Shown one piece after another: positions 1 to 9,075 of a stretch of 39,884 bases of DNA. The stretch covers positions 1 through 39,884 of IMG/VR virus record IMGVR_UViG_3300027881_000036; one strand, given 5' to 3'. This DNA comes from a virus. The position numbers and the translations under genes are program-made. The notes under the pieces were generated by a model, which worked only from the letters and a program-made list of their open reading frames with translations, was not told the origin of the DNA and made no database searches. How positions within the stretch are numbered: the stretch's first letter is position 1; every line of letters starts with the position of its first letter.

Positions 1-390
1 AATATTATTGGGCAAACTAATTTGGGCGGTACAGCAGCAACTGATGATGAGCTTTTAATTTATGATTTAAGCACAACAACAAATAAATCTATTACAGTTG
101 CTAATCTACTTGCAGCAGCTCCACAGGGAGACATTACAGCAGTAACTGCTTCAACAGCTAATGCTAAAAAAGGGATTACAGTTGCCACTGGAACTGGACC
201 TATTCCAGATGTTGGTTTAGATATAATAAACCAAACAAATCTTGCTGCTACAGCAGCAGTCGATGATGAGCTTATTATATATGATCTTAGCACAACAACG
301 AATAAATCAATTACAGTTGCGAACTTAATTGCAGCTGCACCTCAAGGAGACCTAACAGGTTTAACAGCAGGAACAGGTATAACTATAACC
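1..390 (+). repeat. Imperfect tandem repeat (219-bp period) in the first fibre gene
   Basis: Two direct copies start near bases 13 and 232. Both encode the unit with core NQTNL, DDEL and STTTNKSITVANL. The period is 219 bp (73 codons), so the frame is kept. A diverged third copy lies in the next gene around 3031-3190 (LLIYDEGVPQNKKITVANL), which shows exchange or shared ancestry between the two fibre genes. Confidence 0.75.
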
Positions 391-1614
391 AGTGCTACAG
401 GGCCTGTACCTACTATAACAAATGCAGGTGTAACCTCAGCGGTTGCAAGCACAGGTATTAGTGTAAGTGGCGCAACAGGCGCGGTAACATTTACAAACAC
501 AGGTGTAACCTCTATAGTAGCAGGTACTGGAATAAGTATAAGTGGAGCTACAGGAGCGGTAACAGTAACAAATACTGTAACTGATACTAACTATACTTAT
601 GCTTTAAGTGTAGGTGCGGTATCTTCAAATGAAAGCACATTAACATTAACTGGTGGTGGAGGTGGTAGTAGTACTACTGCTAAATTCTCAGGTACTACTA
701 ATGAAATTGAAATTACAACTCCTTCTACTGGTGACGGTGGTGATATTACTATCGGTTTACCAGATGATGTAACAATAGCTGGAGAGTTAACAGTTTCAGG
801 AACTGGACAATCAAGCTTTGGTGGTCAAGTAACCGTTCCAACAACCCCATCTGCAGGAACAGATGCGGCTTCAAAAAATTATGTAGACACTTCCGTAACG
901 GGAGCTTTAGTTTATCAAGGAGGCTATAATGCCACAACCAACTCTCCAGACTTAGATAGTGGAAGTAATATTGCTATTACAAAAGGATGGACATATACAG
1001 TTACTGTTGCAGGTGACTTCTTTACTGAGGCAGTAGAGGTTGGTGATTTGTTAATTGCTGAAGAAGATATGTCGGCAAGTGGAGGCAGTACCTTAGCTAA
1101 ATGGACTACTGTCCAAAATAATATTGGAATTGCCACGGCAGCCGCAACAGATGGAGCAGCAGTAAAAGGTATTGCAGGTTTTGATTCTGGAAACTTTAGT
1201 GTAACAGCTAATGGTTGGGTTACTTTAGATACTTCAGGAGTAACTGCAGCAGCTTATGGTTCAGCCTCTGAAACATTAACTGCGACAGTTGATGCTCAAG
1301 GTCTGGTAACAGCCATGGCAGACACCTCTATTTCTATTACAGCATCTCAAGTATCTGATTTTTGTACTGCGGTAGAAACCTGTGCAGATAGTAATTTAAC
1401 ATATGCGGCAAACATAGGAGATGCCTCAGCAGTAACATATACGGTGAATCATGCTTTAGGAACTCGAGATGTAATAGTACAAATTTACGACAACACTACT
1501 TATGACACTATACAAGCTGACACTGTGAGAACCGATACTGCTAATGTTACAATTACAACAGTAACGGCATTAGGTCTAAACGCAGCCAGAGTATTAGTAT
1601 CTAAGTGTGCATAA
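1..1614 (+). CDS. Tail fibre/adhesin-like virion protein, 5'-truncated
   Basis: The reading frame is open from base 1, so the real start lies upstream; the TTG at 22 is only the first start-like codon. At least 537 residues are present. The N-terminal part holds two imperfect tandem copies of a 73-residue unit with the core DDEL(L/I)IYDLSTTTNKS, followed by Gly/Thr/Ala-rich beta repeats of the GTGISISGATGAV type. The middle contains the AASKNYVD motif common in phage fibres. The C-terminus (about residues 480-537) carries the HALGTRDVIVQIYD and RTDTANVTI pattern found at the ends of many marine phage structural proteins. The same repeats appear in the next gene, so the two fibres are related. 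It probably forms part of a host-binding fibre outside the virion. The exact receptor role is unknown. Confidence 0.8.
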   Translation, partial: NIIGQTNLGGTAATDDELLIYDLSTTTNKSITVANLLAAAPQGDITAVTASTANAKKGITVATGTGPIPDVGLDIINQTNLAATAAVDDELIIYDLSTTTNKSITVANLIAAAPQGDLTGLTAGTGITITSATGPVPTITNAGVTSAVASTGISVSGATGAVTFTNTGVTSIVAGTGISISGATGAVTVTNTVTDTNYTYALSVGAVSSNESTLTLTGGGGGSSTTAKFSGTTNEIEITTPSTGDGGDITIGLPDDVTIAGELTVSGTGQSSFGGQVTVPTTPSAGTDAASKNYVDTSVTGALVYQGGYNATTNSPDLDSGSNIAITKGWTYTVTVAGDFFTEAVEVGDLLIAEEDMSASGGSTLAKWTTVQNNIGIATAAATDGAAVKGIAGFDSGNFSVTANGWVTLDTSGVTAAAYGSASETLTATVDAQGLVTAMADTSISITASQVSDFCTAVETCADSNLTYAANIGDASAVTYTVNHALGTRDVIVQIYDNTTYDTIQADTVRTDTANVTITTVTALGLNAARVLVSKCA

Positions 1615-1629
1615 ACACTTAAATAGAAT

Positions 1630-4600
1630 ATGGCAATAAGTTACTTATCAGCGTTAGACATTGACAGTGGAATAACCACTGCAGCTTCATCCACCCTTGC
1701 AGGTGCAACATTTACCTCTGGCTTAGCCATGGGGAGCAATGCTATCACAGGCGTTTCTGTGCCTGCAATGGCAACCGATCCCGATAAATTTTTATGTATT
1801 AATGGAAGTGGAGACATTAAATATAGAACTGGCGCGCAAGTATTAGCCGATATAGGTGCTGGCACGGGAAGTGGTAATGTTTCAAATACAGGTACTCCAG
1901 TTAATAATCAAGTTGCTATTTGGACGGATGCAACTACAGTTGAAGGAAGTGCTAATATGACATTTAGTGGAACTGTTTTAACAGTTACGGGCGCAACTTC
2001 TACAGAATGGAGTACTGCGTACACAGACAGATTTAAATGGAATGGCACATCAACAGGATTACTTGCTTCAACAGGTAGAACATCATTAGGGGCGACTACT
2101 ATAGGAGCAGCTTATTTCATGCTTTCTAATCCAGGAGCAATTACATTCCCAAGACAGAATGCTGATAATTCACTATCTTCTTTATCTGCTTCAGATTTTA
2201 GAACAGCGATTGGAGCAGGAACAGGAGGAGGCTCAATGTCTTCGTGGACATTAGAAACCGATAGTGGTGTTGGAGCAGCTGCTTCAGTTACCAACACAGA
2301 TACTGTCACACTAACAAGTGGAAATAGCACATTAGACATAACTAATTCAGGATTAAGCGCAAGTCTTAATTTAGCAGACACAGCGGTTACTGCAGGTTCT
2401 TATACTTTAGCAAGTATTACTGTCGATGCACAGGGTAGAATTACAGCGGCTTCAACTGGATCTTCAGGAAGTGGAACAGTTACTTCAGTAGGATTAACTG
2501 TGGCTGCGGGATTAGATGTTACTGGTTCACCCATAACAACTTCAGGATCTTTTGCATTGAATTTAGATTTAAGTGAGTTAGCTGATATGACTCAAACTTG
2601 GGATAACGCTGCAGATGAATTTATTGTTTTAGATTCCTCAGAAGCAAGCGGCCCTGATCAACAAAAAAGAAAATTATCTTCAGAGATATTTGGATCAAAT
2701 GCTTTTAATAGCACAACGATTCCTACTAATAATAATCAATTAACTAACGGAGCAGGCTATACAACTAACACGGGTACAGTAACATCAGTTGCTACTGGTA
2801 CAGGATTGAGTGGTGGTACATTTACAACTTCAGGAACAATTACTTTAGCTAATACAGCAGTTACAGCTGGAAGTTATACTTCTGCGGCAATAACTGTAGA
2901 TGCACAAGGTAGAATTACTGCGGCTTCAAGTGGAAGCCCAGGAGATGTTACAGGAGTAACCGCTTCAACAAACAATAGTTATTTAGGTATTAATGTAGCT
3001 AATTCATCAGGCCCTGTTCCAGATGTTGGTATAAATTTAGCTGGTCTAACAGCATTAGCCACACCAGCAGATGAAGATATATTATTAATTTATGACGAAG
3101 GTGTTCCTCAAAACAAAAAAATTACAGTTGCTAATCTAATTGCGGCAGCTCCTCAAGGTGATATTACAGGTGTAACTGCTGGTACTGGAATGTCAGGTGG
3201 CGGAACATCTGGAACTGTAACTTTAACTAATGCAGGTGTAACTTCAAATATAGCAAGTACAGGGATTAGTGTCAGTGGTGCTACTGGCGCTGTTACAATA
3301 ACAAATACTGCACCTAATATTGTACAAACAACTATTACAGGTAATGCTGGTAGTGCAACGGTTTTACAAACTGCCAGAACAATTTCAGGTACAAGTTTTA
3401 ATGGTAGTGCAAATATTACTTTAAATAACTCCAACATCACCAATGGTGCGGGTTATACCACCAACTCAGGAACAGTTACTTCTGTAGCTACAGGGGCAGG
3501 TTTAAGTGGAGGCACAATAACTTCAACAGGAACATTAGTATTGGATGTAGAAGACGCAACCACTACAACAACTTCAAGTAATGCGGATTGGTTTGCTATT
3601 GCTAATACAGCGGGTACTACTTATAAAATAGCTCCAGGAAACATTGATCTTTCTACCATGAATAATGATTCTGGTTGGACATCAAATACTGGAGACATTA
3701 CAGGTGTTACTGCGGGAGCAGGTATGTCAGGTGGTGGAACTTCAGGAACAGTAACATTAACTAATGCAGGAGTAACATCTATTGTTGCGGGTACTAATGT
3801 TACTATAAGCGGTGCAACAGGAGCTGTTACTATTAATGCCTCAACACAAGGTGATATTACAGGAGTAACTGCAGGAACAGGATTAACAGGAGGAGGATCA
3901 AGTGGATCAGTCACATTAGCTATTGATTATGCTGGTTCAGATAATCTTGTAAAAGCAGCCACAGAAGCAACGATAGGAAACACTTCTTCTATATTATTTA
4001 ACCAAAGTGATAATGCGTATAGATCTTTATTAAGCGATATTGGATTATCTAAATTTAGTAATGATTCAGGATTTACTACCAATTCAGGAACAGTAACTTC
4101 AGTAGCTGCATCTGCTGGAACAGGTATATCAATTTCAGGAAGCCCTATTACTACATCAGGAACATTAACCATTACAAATACTGCTCCTAACATAGTACAG
4201 ACAACTGTTACAGGAAATGCAGGAACAGCAACGATACTACAAACCGCAAGAACGATTGCAGGTGTAAGTTTTAACGGCTCTGCTAATATATCATTAAATA
4301 ATAATGCTATAACAAATGGCGCAGGATATACTACTAATACAGGAACTACTACTGCTTCTAATAGCCAGACATTTACTAACAAAGGTGGTAATATTTCTCA
4401 ATGGACAAACAATTCAGGATATACAACTTATGCAGAGCCAGGAATATTTAGTGGTGGAGGAACACCAACTTTAGCGAGTGGTGTAACTGCGGCAGAAGTA
4501 AGAACTTTAATAGGTGCAGGAACTGGATCTGGATCTGGTTCAGTAACATCAGTAGCTGCATCTGCAGGCACAGGTATTACAATTTCAGGAAGCCCTATTA

Positions 4601-6744
4601 CTACTTCAGGAACATTAACCATTACAAATAGCGCTCCTAATATAGTACAGACAACTGTGTCGGGTAATGCTGGTACAGCAACAACACTACAAACCGCAAG
4701 AACGATTTCAGGTACAAGTTTTAATGGTAGTGCAAATATTACTTTAAATAACTCCAGCATCACAAACGGAGCTGGATATACAACAAACACAGGTACAACT
4801 ACTGCTTCTAATAGCCAGACATTTACTAACAAAGGTGGTAATATAAGTCAGTGGACAAATGATAGTGGTTATACCACAAGCGTGGGTGATATAACTGGTG
4901 TGACTGCTGGTACAGGTTTAACAGGTGGAGGCACGTCTGGCACGGTTACATTAAATGTATCTACTACACAATCCCAAAGAATTTCTTTTAGCGCAAACGC
5001 AACAAATAACTGGGACACAATTGCTACATCAACTGGCTCTCAGGGTAGTATAGAAGTTTACAATACCGGCTTAGGTAATGATGCATTTATGTCTTTTCAT
5101 ACTGGAAGTGATTATGCAATATATTTCGGTTTAGACGCAGGAACAAATAAATTATCCGTAGGAGGTTGGTCTATGGGCGCGGTTTCTTATGATATTTATC
5201 ACTCAGGAAATAAACCAACTTTAGCTGCTTTAGGATACACAGGAGCATCTAATGCAAATTATATAACAAATAATAATCAATTAACAAATGGTGCAGGTTA
5301 TACAACAAATGTAGGAGACATAACTGGTGTAACTGCAGGCACAGGAATGTCAGGCGGTGGTACAAGTGGATCTGTTACTTTGAATTGTTCTATTACAAAT
5401 AATAATCAACTTACTAATGGTGCTGGATATACTACTAATACAGGAACAACTACTGCATCTAACTCACAGACATTTACAAATAAAGGTGGTAATATTAGTC
5501 AGTGGACAAATGATAGTGGTTATACCACAAGCGTGGGTGATATAACAGGAGTAACTGCAGGAACAGGTATGAGCGGAGGAGGTACTTCAGGAACAGTGAC
5601 ATTAACTAATGCGGGCGTTACTTCTAATGTAGCAGGATCAGGGATTTCTGTAAGTGGAGCAACTGGTGCTGTTACAATAACTAATAGTGCTCCAAATATT
5701 GTACAAACAACTGTCAGTGGTAATGCTGGTAGTGCAACGATTTTACAAACTGCCAGAACAATTTCAGGTACAAGTTTTAATGGTAGTGCAAATATTACTT
5801 TAAATAACTCCAGCATCACAAATGGTGCGGGGTATACAACTAATACTGGAACGACAACTGCAAGTAATACTCAAACTTTTACTAATAAAAGCGGTAATAT
5901 AAGTCAGTGGACAAATGATAGTGGTTATACCACAAGTGTGGGTGATATAACTGGTGTAACTGCGGGGACAGGTATGAGTGGTGGAGGTACATCAGGTACA
6001 GTAACATTAAACTGTACTATCACAAATAATAATCAATTAACTAATGGATCTGGATATACAACCAATACAGGAACAACTACTGCATCAAATACTCAAACTT
6101 TCACTAATAAATCGGGTAATATTTCTCAATGGACAAATGATAGCGGTTATACCACTAATACTGGAGACATAACAGGAGTAACTGCAGGAACAGGAATGAG
6201 TGGAGGAGGTACTTCAGGATCAGTAACCTTAACCAATGCGGGTGTTACTTCTATTGTTGCAGGAACAGGTATTGATGTGAGTGGTGCGACAGGAGCTGTT
6301 ACTGTTTCTACAGAACAAGACATTGATACTGCTGCAGATGTTCGATTTGATTCTTTTGGAGTTGGAACAAATGCTTCAGGAACTACAGGAATGATAAGAG
6401 CTACAAATAATATTTATGCTTATTATTCTGATGAAAGACTTAAAGACTTTGAAGGAAAGATTCCTAATGCTTTAGATAAAGTTTGTCAATTAGGAGGATA
6501 TTACTTTAGAGAAAATGAATTAGCTAAAGAGTTAGGCTATGATGATGATAAAAGACAAGTAGGTGTAAATGCACAAGAGGTTGAAAAAATACTTCCTGAA
6601 GTAGTACATACCGCTCCTATATCAGACACAGAAGCTGCTAATGGTGTAGAATATAAAACAGTTTCTTATGACAAATTAGTTCCTTTACTTATAGAATCTA
6701 TTAAAGAATTAAAAGCTGAAATTGATGAACTTAAAAAACCTTAA
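1630..6744 (+). CDS. Giant tail fibre with C-terminal S74 chaperone domain
   Basis: This is a 1704-residue repetitive adhesin. Most of it consists of shuffled Gly/Thr/Ser-rich beta units: GDITGVTAGTGMSGGG (about eight copies), ITNGAGYTTNTG, NISQWTNDSGYTT and TARTISGTSFNGSANI. The last is typical of phage fibre shafts. The final ~105 residues are an intramolecular chaperone of the endosialidase type (Peptidase_S74). The Ser1600-Asp-Glu-Arg-Leu-Lys1605 motif supplies the expected Ser/Lys dyad, and a C-terminal coiled-coil helix (LLIESIKELKAEIDELK) follows. In known S74 proteins this domain drives trimer folding and then cuts itself off just before the Ser. The ATG at 1630 follows the upstream stop by 15 bp without a Shine-Dalgarno sequence. 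It is very likely a trimeric host-recognition fibre; the receptor is unknown. Confidence 0.9.
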   Translation: MAISYLSALDIDSGITTAASSTLAGATFTSGLAMGSNAITGVSVPAMATDPDKFLCINGSGDIKYRTGAQVLADIGAGTGSGNVSNTGTPVNNQVAIWTDATTVEGSANMTFSGTVLTVTGATSTEWSTAYTDRFKWNGTSTGLLASTGRTSLGATTIGAAYFMLSNPGAITFPRQNADNSLSSLSASDFRTAIGAGTGGGSMSSWTLETDSGVGAAASVTNTDTVTLTSGNSTLDITNSGLSASLNLADTAVTAGSYTLASITVDAQGRITAASTGSSGSGTVTSVGLTVAAGLDVTGSPITTSGSFALNLDLSELADMTQTWDNAADEFIVLDSSEASGPDQQKRKLSSEIFGSNAFNSTTIPTNNNQLTNGAGYTTNTGTVTSVATGTGLSGGTFTTSGTITLANTAVTAGSYTSAAITVDAQGRITAASSGSPGDVTGVTASTNNSYLGINVANSSGPVPDVGINLAGLTALATPADEDILLIYDEGVPQNKKITVANLIAAAPQGDITGVTAGTGMSGGGTSGTVTLTNAGVTSNIASTGISVSGATGAVTITNTAPNIVQTTITGNAGSATVLQTARTISGTSFNGSANITLNNSNITNGAGYTTNSGTVTSVATGAGLSGGTITSTGTLVLDVEDATTTTTSSNADWFAIANTAGTTYKIAPGNIDLSTMNNDSGWTSNTGDITGVTAGAGMSGGGTSGTVTLTNAGVTSIVAGTNVTISGATGAVTINASTQGDITGVTAGTGLTGGGSSGSVTLAIDYAGSDNLVKAATEATIGNTSSILFNQSDNAYRSLLSDIGLSKFSNDSGFTTNSGTVTSVAASAGTGISISGSPITTSGTLTITNTAPNIVQTTVTGNAGTATILQTARTIAGVSFNGSANISLNNNAITNGAGYTTNTGTTTASNSQTFTNKGGNISQWTNNSGYTTYAEPGIFSGGGTPTLASGVTAAEVRTLIGAGTGSGSGSVTSVAASAGTGITISGSPITTSGTLTITNSAPNIVQTTVSGNAGTATTLQTARTISGTSFNGSANITLNNSSITNGAGYTTNTGTTTASNSQTFTNKGGNISQWTNDSGYTTSVGDITGVTAGTGLTGGGTSGTVTLNVSTTQSQRISFSANATNNWDTIATSTGSQGSIEVYNTGLGNDAFMSFHTGSDYAIYFGLDAGTNKLSVGGWSMGAVSYDIYHSGNKPTLAALGYTGASNANYITNNNQLTNGAGYTTNVGDITGVTAGTGMSGGGTSGSVTLNCSITNNNQLTNGAGYTTNTGTTTASNSQTFTNKGGNISQWTNDSGYTTSVGDITGVTAGTGMSGGGTSGTVTLTNAGVTSNVAGSGISVSGATGAVTITNSAPNIVQTTVSGNAGSATILQTARTISGTSFNGSANITLNNSSITNGAGYTTNTGTTTASNTQTFTNKSGNISQWTNDSGYTTSVGDITGVTAGTGMSGGGTSGTVTLNCTITNNNQLTNGSGYTTNTGTTTASNTQTFTNKSGNISQWTNDSGYTTNTGDITGVTAGTGMSGGGTSGSVTLTNAGVTSIVAGTGIDVSGATGAVTVSTEQDIDTAADVRFDSFGVGTNASGTTGMIRATNNIYAYYSDERLKDFEGKIPNALDKVCQLGGYYFRENELAKELGYDDDKRQVGVNAQEVEKILPEVVHTAPISDTEAANGVEYKTVSYDKLVPLLIESIKELKAEIDELKKP
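2700..6330 (+). repeat. Shuffled direct repeats within the giant fibre gene
   Basis: Several blocks recur almost identically in DNA as well as protein. One block of about 60 bp encoding NISQWTNDSGYTTSVGDI occurs near 4834, 5485 and 5894. A block encoding GTSFNGSANITLNNS occurs near 3389, 4709 and 5765. GDITGVTAG-type units occur about eight times. The similarity at silent positions suggests recent duplication or recombination. Such regions are also prone to assembly collapse. Confidence 0.8.
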
Positions 6745-6746
6745 TT

Positions 6747-7472
6747 ATGGCAGTACCTGCAAGTGGAGTATTAGATTGGTATTCTTTAGCTCAAGAATGT
6801 TATTTAGGAACATACGGTAGCGGAACAATTACTGGTTGTATAGCTATAAAAGAAATGGTTATAGGCGGACAACCCTGTAGTGGAGCTTTTACTTATCCTG
6901 CAGTAAGTGGAAATTCTCCTCCTCCTGACTCAAGCACACCTTATGCGGCAGATGAATTTTATAGTTATGATAAAGATTATGTTGCTTTATCATCTAAGAG
7001 AGTTTATACTACAAGTGTTCCAAAACCCGTATTTGCGTGTAGTCAAACTACAACAACAGTCTGGTATTTTCCAGATTCAACACCAGCAGTAAATGATCAA
7101 GTATATACAAACAGTGGAGGAACAACAACTCCAAGTGCTGGAAATTATGGGTATTGTGCAGCGTGTTTAGGTAATGGTTCTACAGATTATAGGTTTACAG
7201 TTAATAGTAGCGGTGTTATAACCGCGGTAGCATCATGTTCTCCGAGCGATAGAAGACTGAAGAAAAATATAAGATTAATAGGATATTCTGTTACAGGATT
7301 AAAAATATATACTTTTGAGTATTTAGACAAGGTATTTGGCGAGGGAGTTTTCCAAGGTGTAATGTCTGATGAAATACCAAGCTATGCGGTTATAAAGAAT
7401 GGGGTTGGTGAGTATGATGGAGTTGATTATTCCAAAATAGATGTAGACTTTAAAAGAATATATTTCGCATGA
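6747..7472 (+). CDS. Short adhesin with Cys module and minimal S74 chaperone domain
   Basis: This 241-residue protein has three parts. The N-terminus (1-97) is Cys-containing and unrecognised. Residues 98-164 form a Cys-bounded module (W-Y-F, DQVYTNSGGTT, YRFTVNSSGVI, ending in Cys164) that recurs in two tail proteins further along. The C-terminus is a short S74-type chaperone starting at Ser167-Asp-Arg-Arg-Leu-Lys172-Lys-Asn-Ile, with the usual Ser/Lys spacing. Self-cleavage before Ser167 would leave the module at the mature C-terminus. It starts 3 bp after the giant fibre in an AATTATGGC context, and its last codons overlap the next gene (ATGA). It is probably a second, smaller receptor-binding or fibre-tip protein. 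Confidence 0.8.
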   Translation: MAVPASGVLDWYSLAQECYLGTYGSGTITGCIAIKEMVIGGQPCSGAFTYPAVSGNSPPPDSSTPYAADEFYSYDKDYVALSSKRVYTTSVPKPVFACSQTTTTVWYFPDSTPAVNDQVYTNSGGTTTPSAGNYGYCAACLGNGSTDYRFTVNSSGVITAVASCSPSDRRLKKNIRLIGYSVTGLKIYTFEYLDKVFGEGVFQGVMSDEIPSYAVIKNGVGEYDGVDYSKIDVDFKRIYFA

Positions 7473-7987
7473 AGATAGAGGAAAGTAAAATAAGCGAACA
7501 TTCAGGAAGTAGTTTTAGTGTAACTAAAACAGATGGTGTTTCTAAAATAGATTTTGGGGGTAATCACTGGATAGAAAACGCTGATTATTATGGAGAGGTG
7601 TTGTTTGGTGACTGTGAAAGTTGTCCAGAAATGAATGCTTTATATGAGGGCGTTTCTTATGATAACGTATTAGTAGGGGGTTTAGGTTTAGGGTTATTAC
7701 CAGAATATGCTAAATCCGTTAAAAATTCTACTGTAGTAGATGTTATAGAAAATAACACAGAACTTATTGATTATGTAGATTTTATTGATTCGGATATAAA
7801 TATTATAGAAGGAGATATGTATACTTACAATAGTGATAAAAAATACGATCTCATTATAGTAGATTTGTGGTGGTATGAAAATGAAATTACAGATGAAAAT
7901 AAAAACGATCTTTTAGCTAATTGGTCAGACAACTTAAATGTAGGGGGAAAAATTATTTTACCTCTGGTTGTTTTATCATTAAACTAA
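7469..7987 (+). CDS. SAM-dependent methyltransferase / spermidine-synthase-like protein
   Basis: The 172 residues look like a minimal Rossmann-fold SAM-binding domain. Visible elements are a Gly-rich motif I (VLVGGLGLGLLPEYA), an acidic strand-2 end (VVDVIENN), an acidic residue before a short loop (IIEGDMYTY), and motif II/III-like strands (YDLIIVDLWW, GGKIILP). The order resembles the central part of spermidine-synthase-like proteins, but the N-terminal beta domain and the full C-terminal half of real SpeE are missing, so a polyamine role is doubtful. It overlaps the S74 adhesin by 4 bp (ATGA), implying translational coupling. The substrate is unknown; it could be a virion protein or a small molecule. 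Confidence 0.6.
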   Translation: MKIEESKISEHSGSSFSVTKTDGVSKIDFGGNHWIENADYYGEVLFGDCESCPEMNALYEGVSYDNVLVGGLGLGLLPEYAKSVKNSTVVDVIENNTELIDYVDFIDSDINIIEGDMYTYNSDKKYDLIIVDLWWYENEITDENKNDLLANWSDNLNVGGKIILPLVVLSLN

Positions 7988-8000
7988 TAGTATTTTTTAT

Positions 8001-8008
8001 TATCTTTG
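8001..8008 (+). promoter_or_regulatory. Bacteroidetes-type promoter (-7 box TATCTTTG)
   Basis: The box lies in the 53-bp gap between two genes and is preceded by a T-run, giving TTTTTTATTATCTTTG. It matches the Bacteroidetes -7 consensus TAnnTTTG. No good -33 TTTG is visible at normal spacing. The start codon is 32 bp downstream. It probably drives the genes from 8041 onward. Confidence 0.65.
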
Positions 8009-8040
8009 TGAAATAATGTTTAACAAAAAAATATAATACA

Positions 8041-8313
8041 ATGTCAAAAAACTTAACAGACGAAGAACTAAAAAAAGTTCAAAAATTAAATCAAGATTTT
8101 ATGAACGCAAAAGTTGCGATTGCAGACGCAGAAGTACAAAAAAAAGTAATGCTTGATGCGTTAGAAAAAATTAAAGCTGATTTTGCAGAAGTTGAAAAAG
8201 ATTTAACCGTCACTTACGGCAAAAACGCTACTATTAATCTTCAAACAGGAGTAGTCACTGACCCTCCAGAAGAAGAAGAAGAAGAAGCAGTGGTAGTAGA
8301 AGGAAAGAAATAA
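8041..8313 (+). CDS. Small coiled-coil protein with acidic tail
   Basis: This 90-residue protein is not recognised by family. Residues 1-62 are a charged helix with heptad-like spacing (coiled coil). Residues 63-75 look like a short beta pair (YGKNATINLQTGVV). The end is strongly acidic (EEEEEEAVVV). It is the first gene after the promoter at 8001 and lies between adhesin and packaging genes, so a late structural or assembly role is possible. The ATG is preceded by an A-rich leader with no Shine-Dalgarno sequence. Confidence 0.8.
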   Translation: MSKNLTDEELKKVQKLNQDFMNAKVAIADAEVQKKVMLDALEKIKADFAEVEKDLTVTYGKNATINLQTGVVTDPPEEEEEEAVVVEGKK

Positions 8314-8316
8314 ATT

Positions 8317-8844
8317 ATGGCAAAAATAAGTAACACTGGAGCTTACCCTGGTATTTCAACACTTGATGCAGCAGATTATTTTATTATAACTGATGCTGAA
8401 AATGAATTAAAAACCAAGACTGTTACTATTTCCGAAGTGCAAAACTTATTCGGAGTAGATACTAATGTTGCTAAAGTGATACTTAATGAAGCCCAAGTAC
8501 GCGCAATGAATACAACACCAGCTGTTTTAATAGCTGCACCAGGAGCAGGGAAAGTAATAGATATAATGAGTATTGATACTTATTTGGATGCGGGAACGAC
8601 AGTTTTTGCTTTTGGTAATAATTTAGAAGTAAAAATAGGGGCTACAGTTTTTGGAACATTAAGTTTACAATCTGCTAATTTTGCTACTGATTTAGTAAGT
8701 AAAATTGAAACAGGAGGAACTACTAAAGTAATAGATCAAAATACTGCAGTTACATTAACTTCTGCTGCTGATTCAGCAACAGGAAATGGTGTGATGTATT
8801 TTAATATTTTCTACCGTATTTTAACAGTAGGAACAACATTTTAA
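8317..8844 (+). CDS. Probable beta-rich virion protein
   Basis: The 175-residue product is rich in Thr, Ala and beta-type sequence. Its N-terminal segment (STLDAADYFIITDAE...KTVTISEV, about residues 14-45) resembles the DDELIIYD...NKSITVANL unit of the fibres at the start of the window, suggesting a shared structural unit. The rest (about 55-175) is an unrecognised beta domain. It starts 3 bp after the previous gene in an AATTATGGC context. It is likely a minor virion or tail component; no enzyme motif is visible. Confidence 0.75.
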   Translation: MAKISNTGAYPGISTLDAADYFIITDAENELKTKTVTISEVQNLFGVDTNVAKVILNEAQVRAMNTTPAVLIAAPGAGKVIDIMSIDTYLDAGTTVFAFGNNLEVKIGATVFGTLSLQSANFATDLVSKIETGGTTKVIDQNTAVTLTSAADSATGNGVMYFNIFYRILTVGTTF

Positions 8845-8848
8845 TTAA

Positions 8849-9073
8849 ATGGACATTAGAAAAATTTCTATAGGCGCTGACTATAAGTCTGGTGCAATGC
8901 ACTATATAGTAGGGCAAGAAGTATTAGGTGGCGCTCATGTTATTCATCTTATACAAGAAGATTCTAAACATAAATCATTTAAAATTTGGATTGAAAAAAA
9001 TGGAGAGGTTTTGTTATGGAAAGAATTTAAAACCACCTTACCTATTTCGTTAGAATATAATATTAACTTTTAA
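8849..9073 (+). CDS. Conserved hypothetical phage protein, 74 aa
   Basis: The start is MDIRKISIGADYKSGAMHY, followed by alternating strands (VIHLIQ, FKIWIEKNGEVLLWKEF). The pattern suggests a small all-beta protein, and similar short proteins occur in marine Bacteroidetes phage contigs as far as I recall. It begins 4 bp after the preceding stop and ends 2 bp before the next gene, so it belongs to the same transcript. No catalytic motif or membrane segment is seen; the function is unknown. Confidence 0.75.
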   Translation: MDIRKISIGADYKSGAMHYIVGQEVLGGAHVIHLIQEDSKHKSFKIWIEKNGEVLLWKEFKTTLPISLEYNINF

Positions 9074-9075
9074 TC

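Noticed and set aside
3153-5819. Several minus-strand open frames of 90-150 codons opposite the giant fibre gene
   Set aside because: They mirror the Gly/Thr repeats, repeat the same Val/Pro/Leu-rich sequence each time, and have no promoter or start context of their own.
1630-6744. CRISPR-like array from the regular repeats
   Set aside because: Repeats are in frame, degenerate and encode fibre units; there are no unique spacers of constant length.
7469-7987. True spermidine synthase
   Set aside because: The N-terminal domain and much of the C-terminal half are missing; only the SAM-type fold can be supported.
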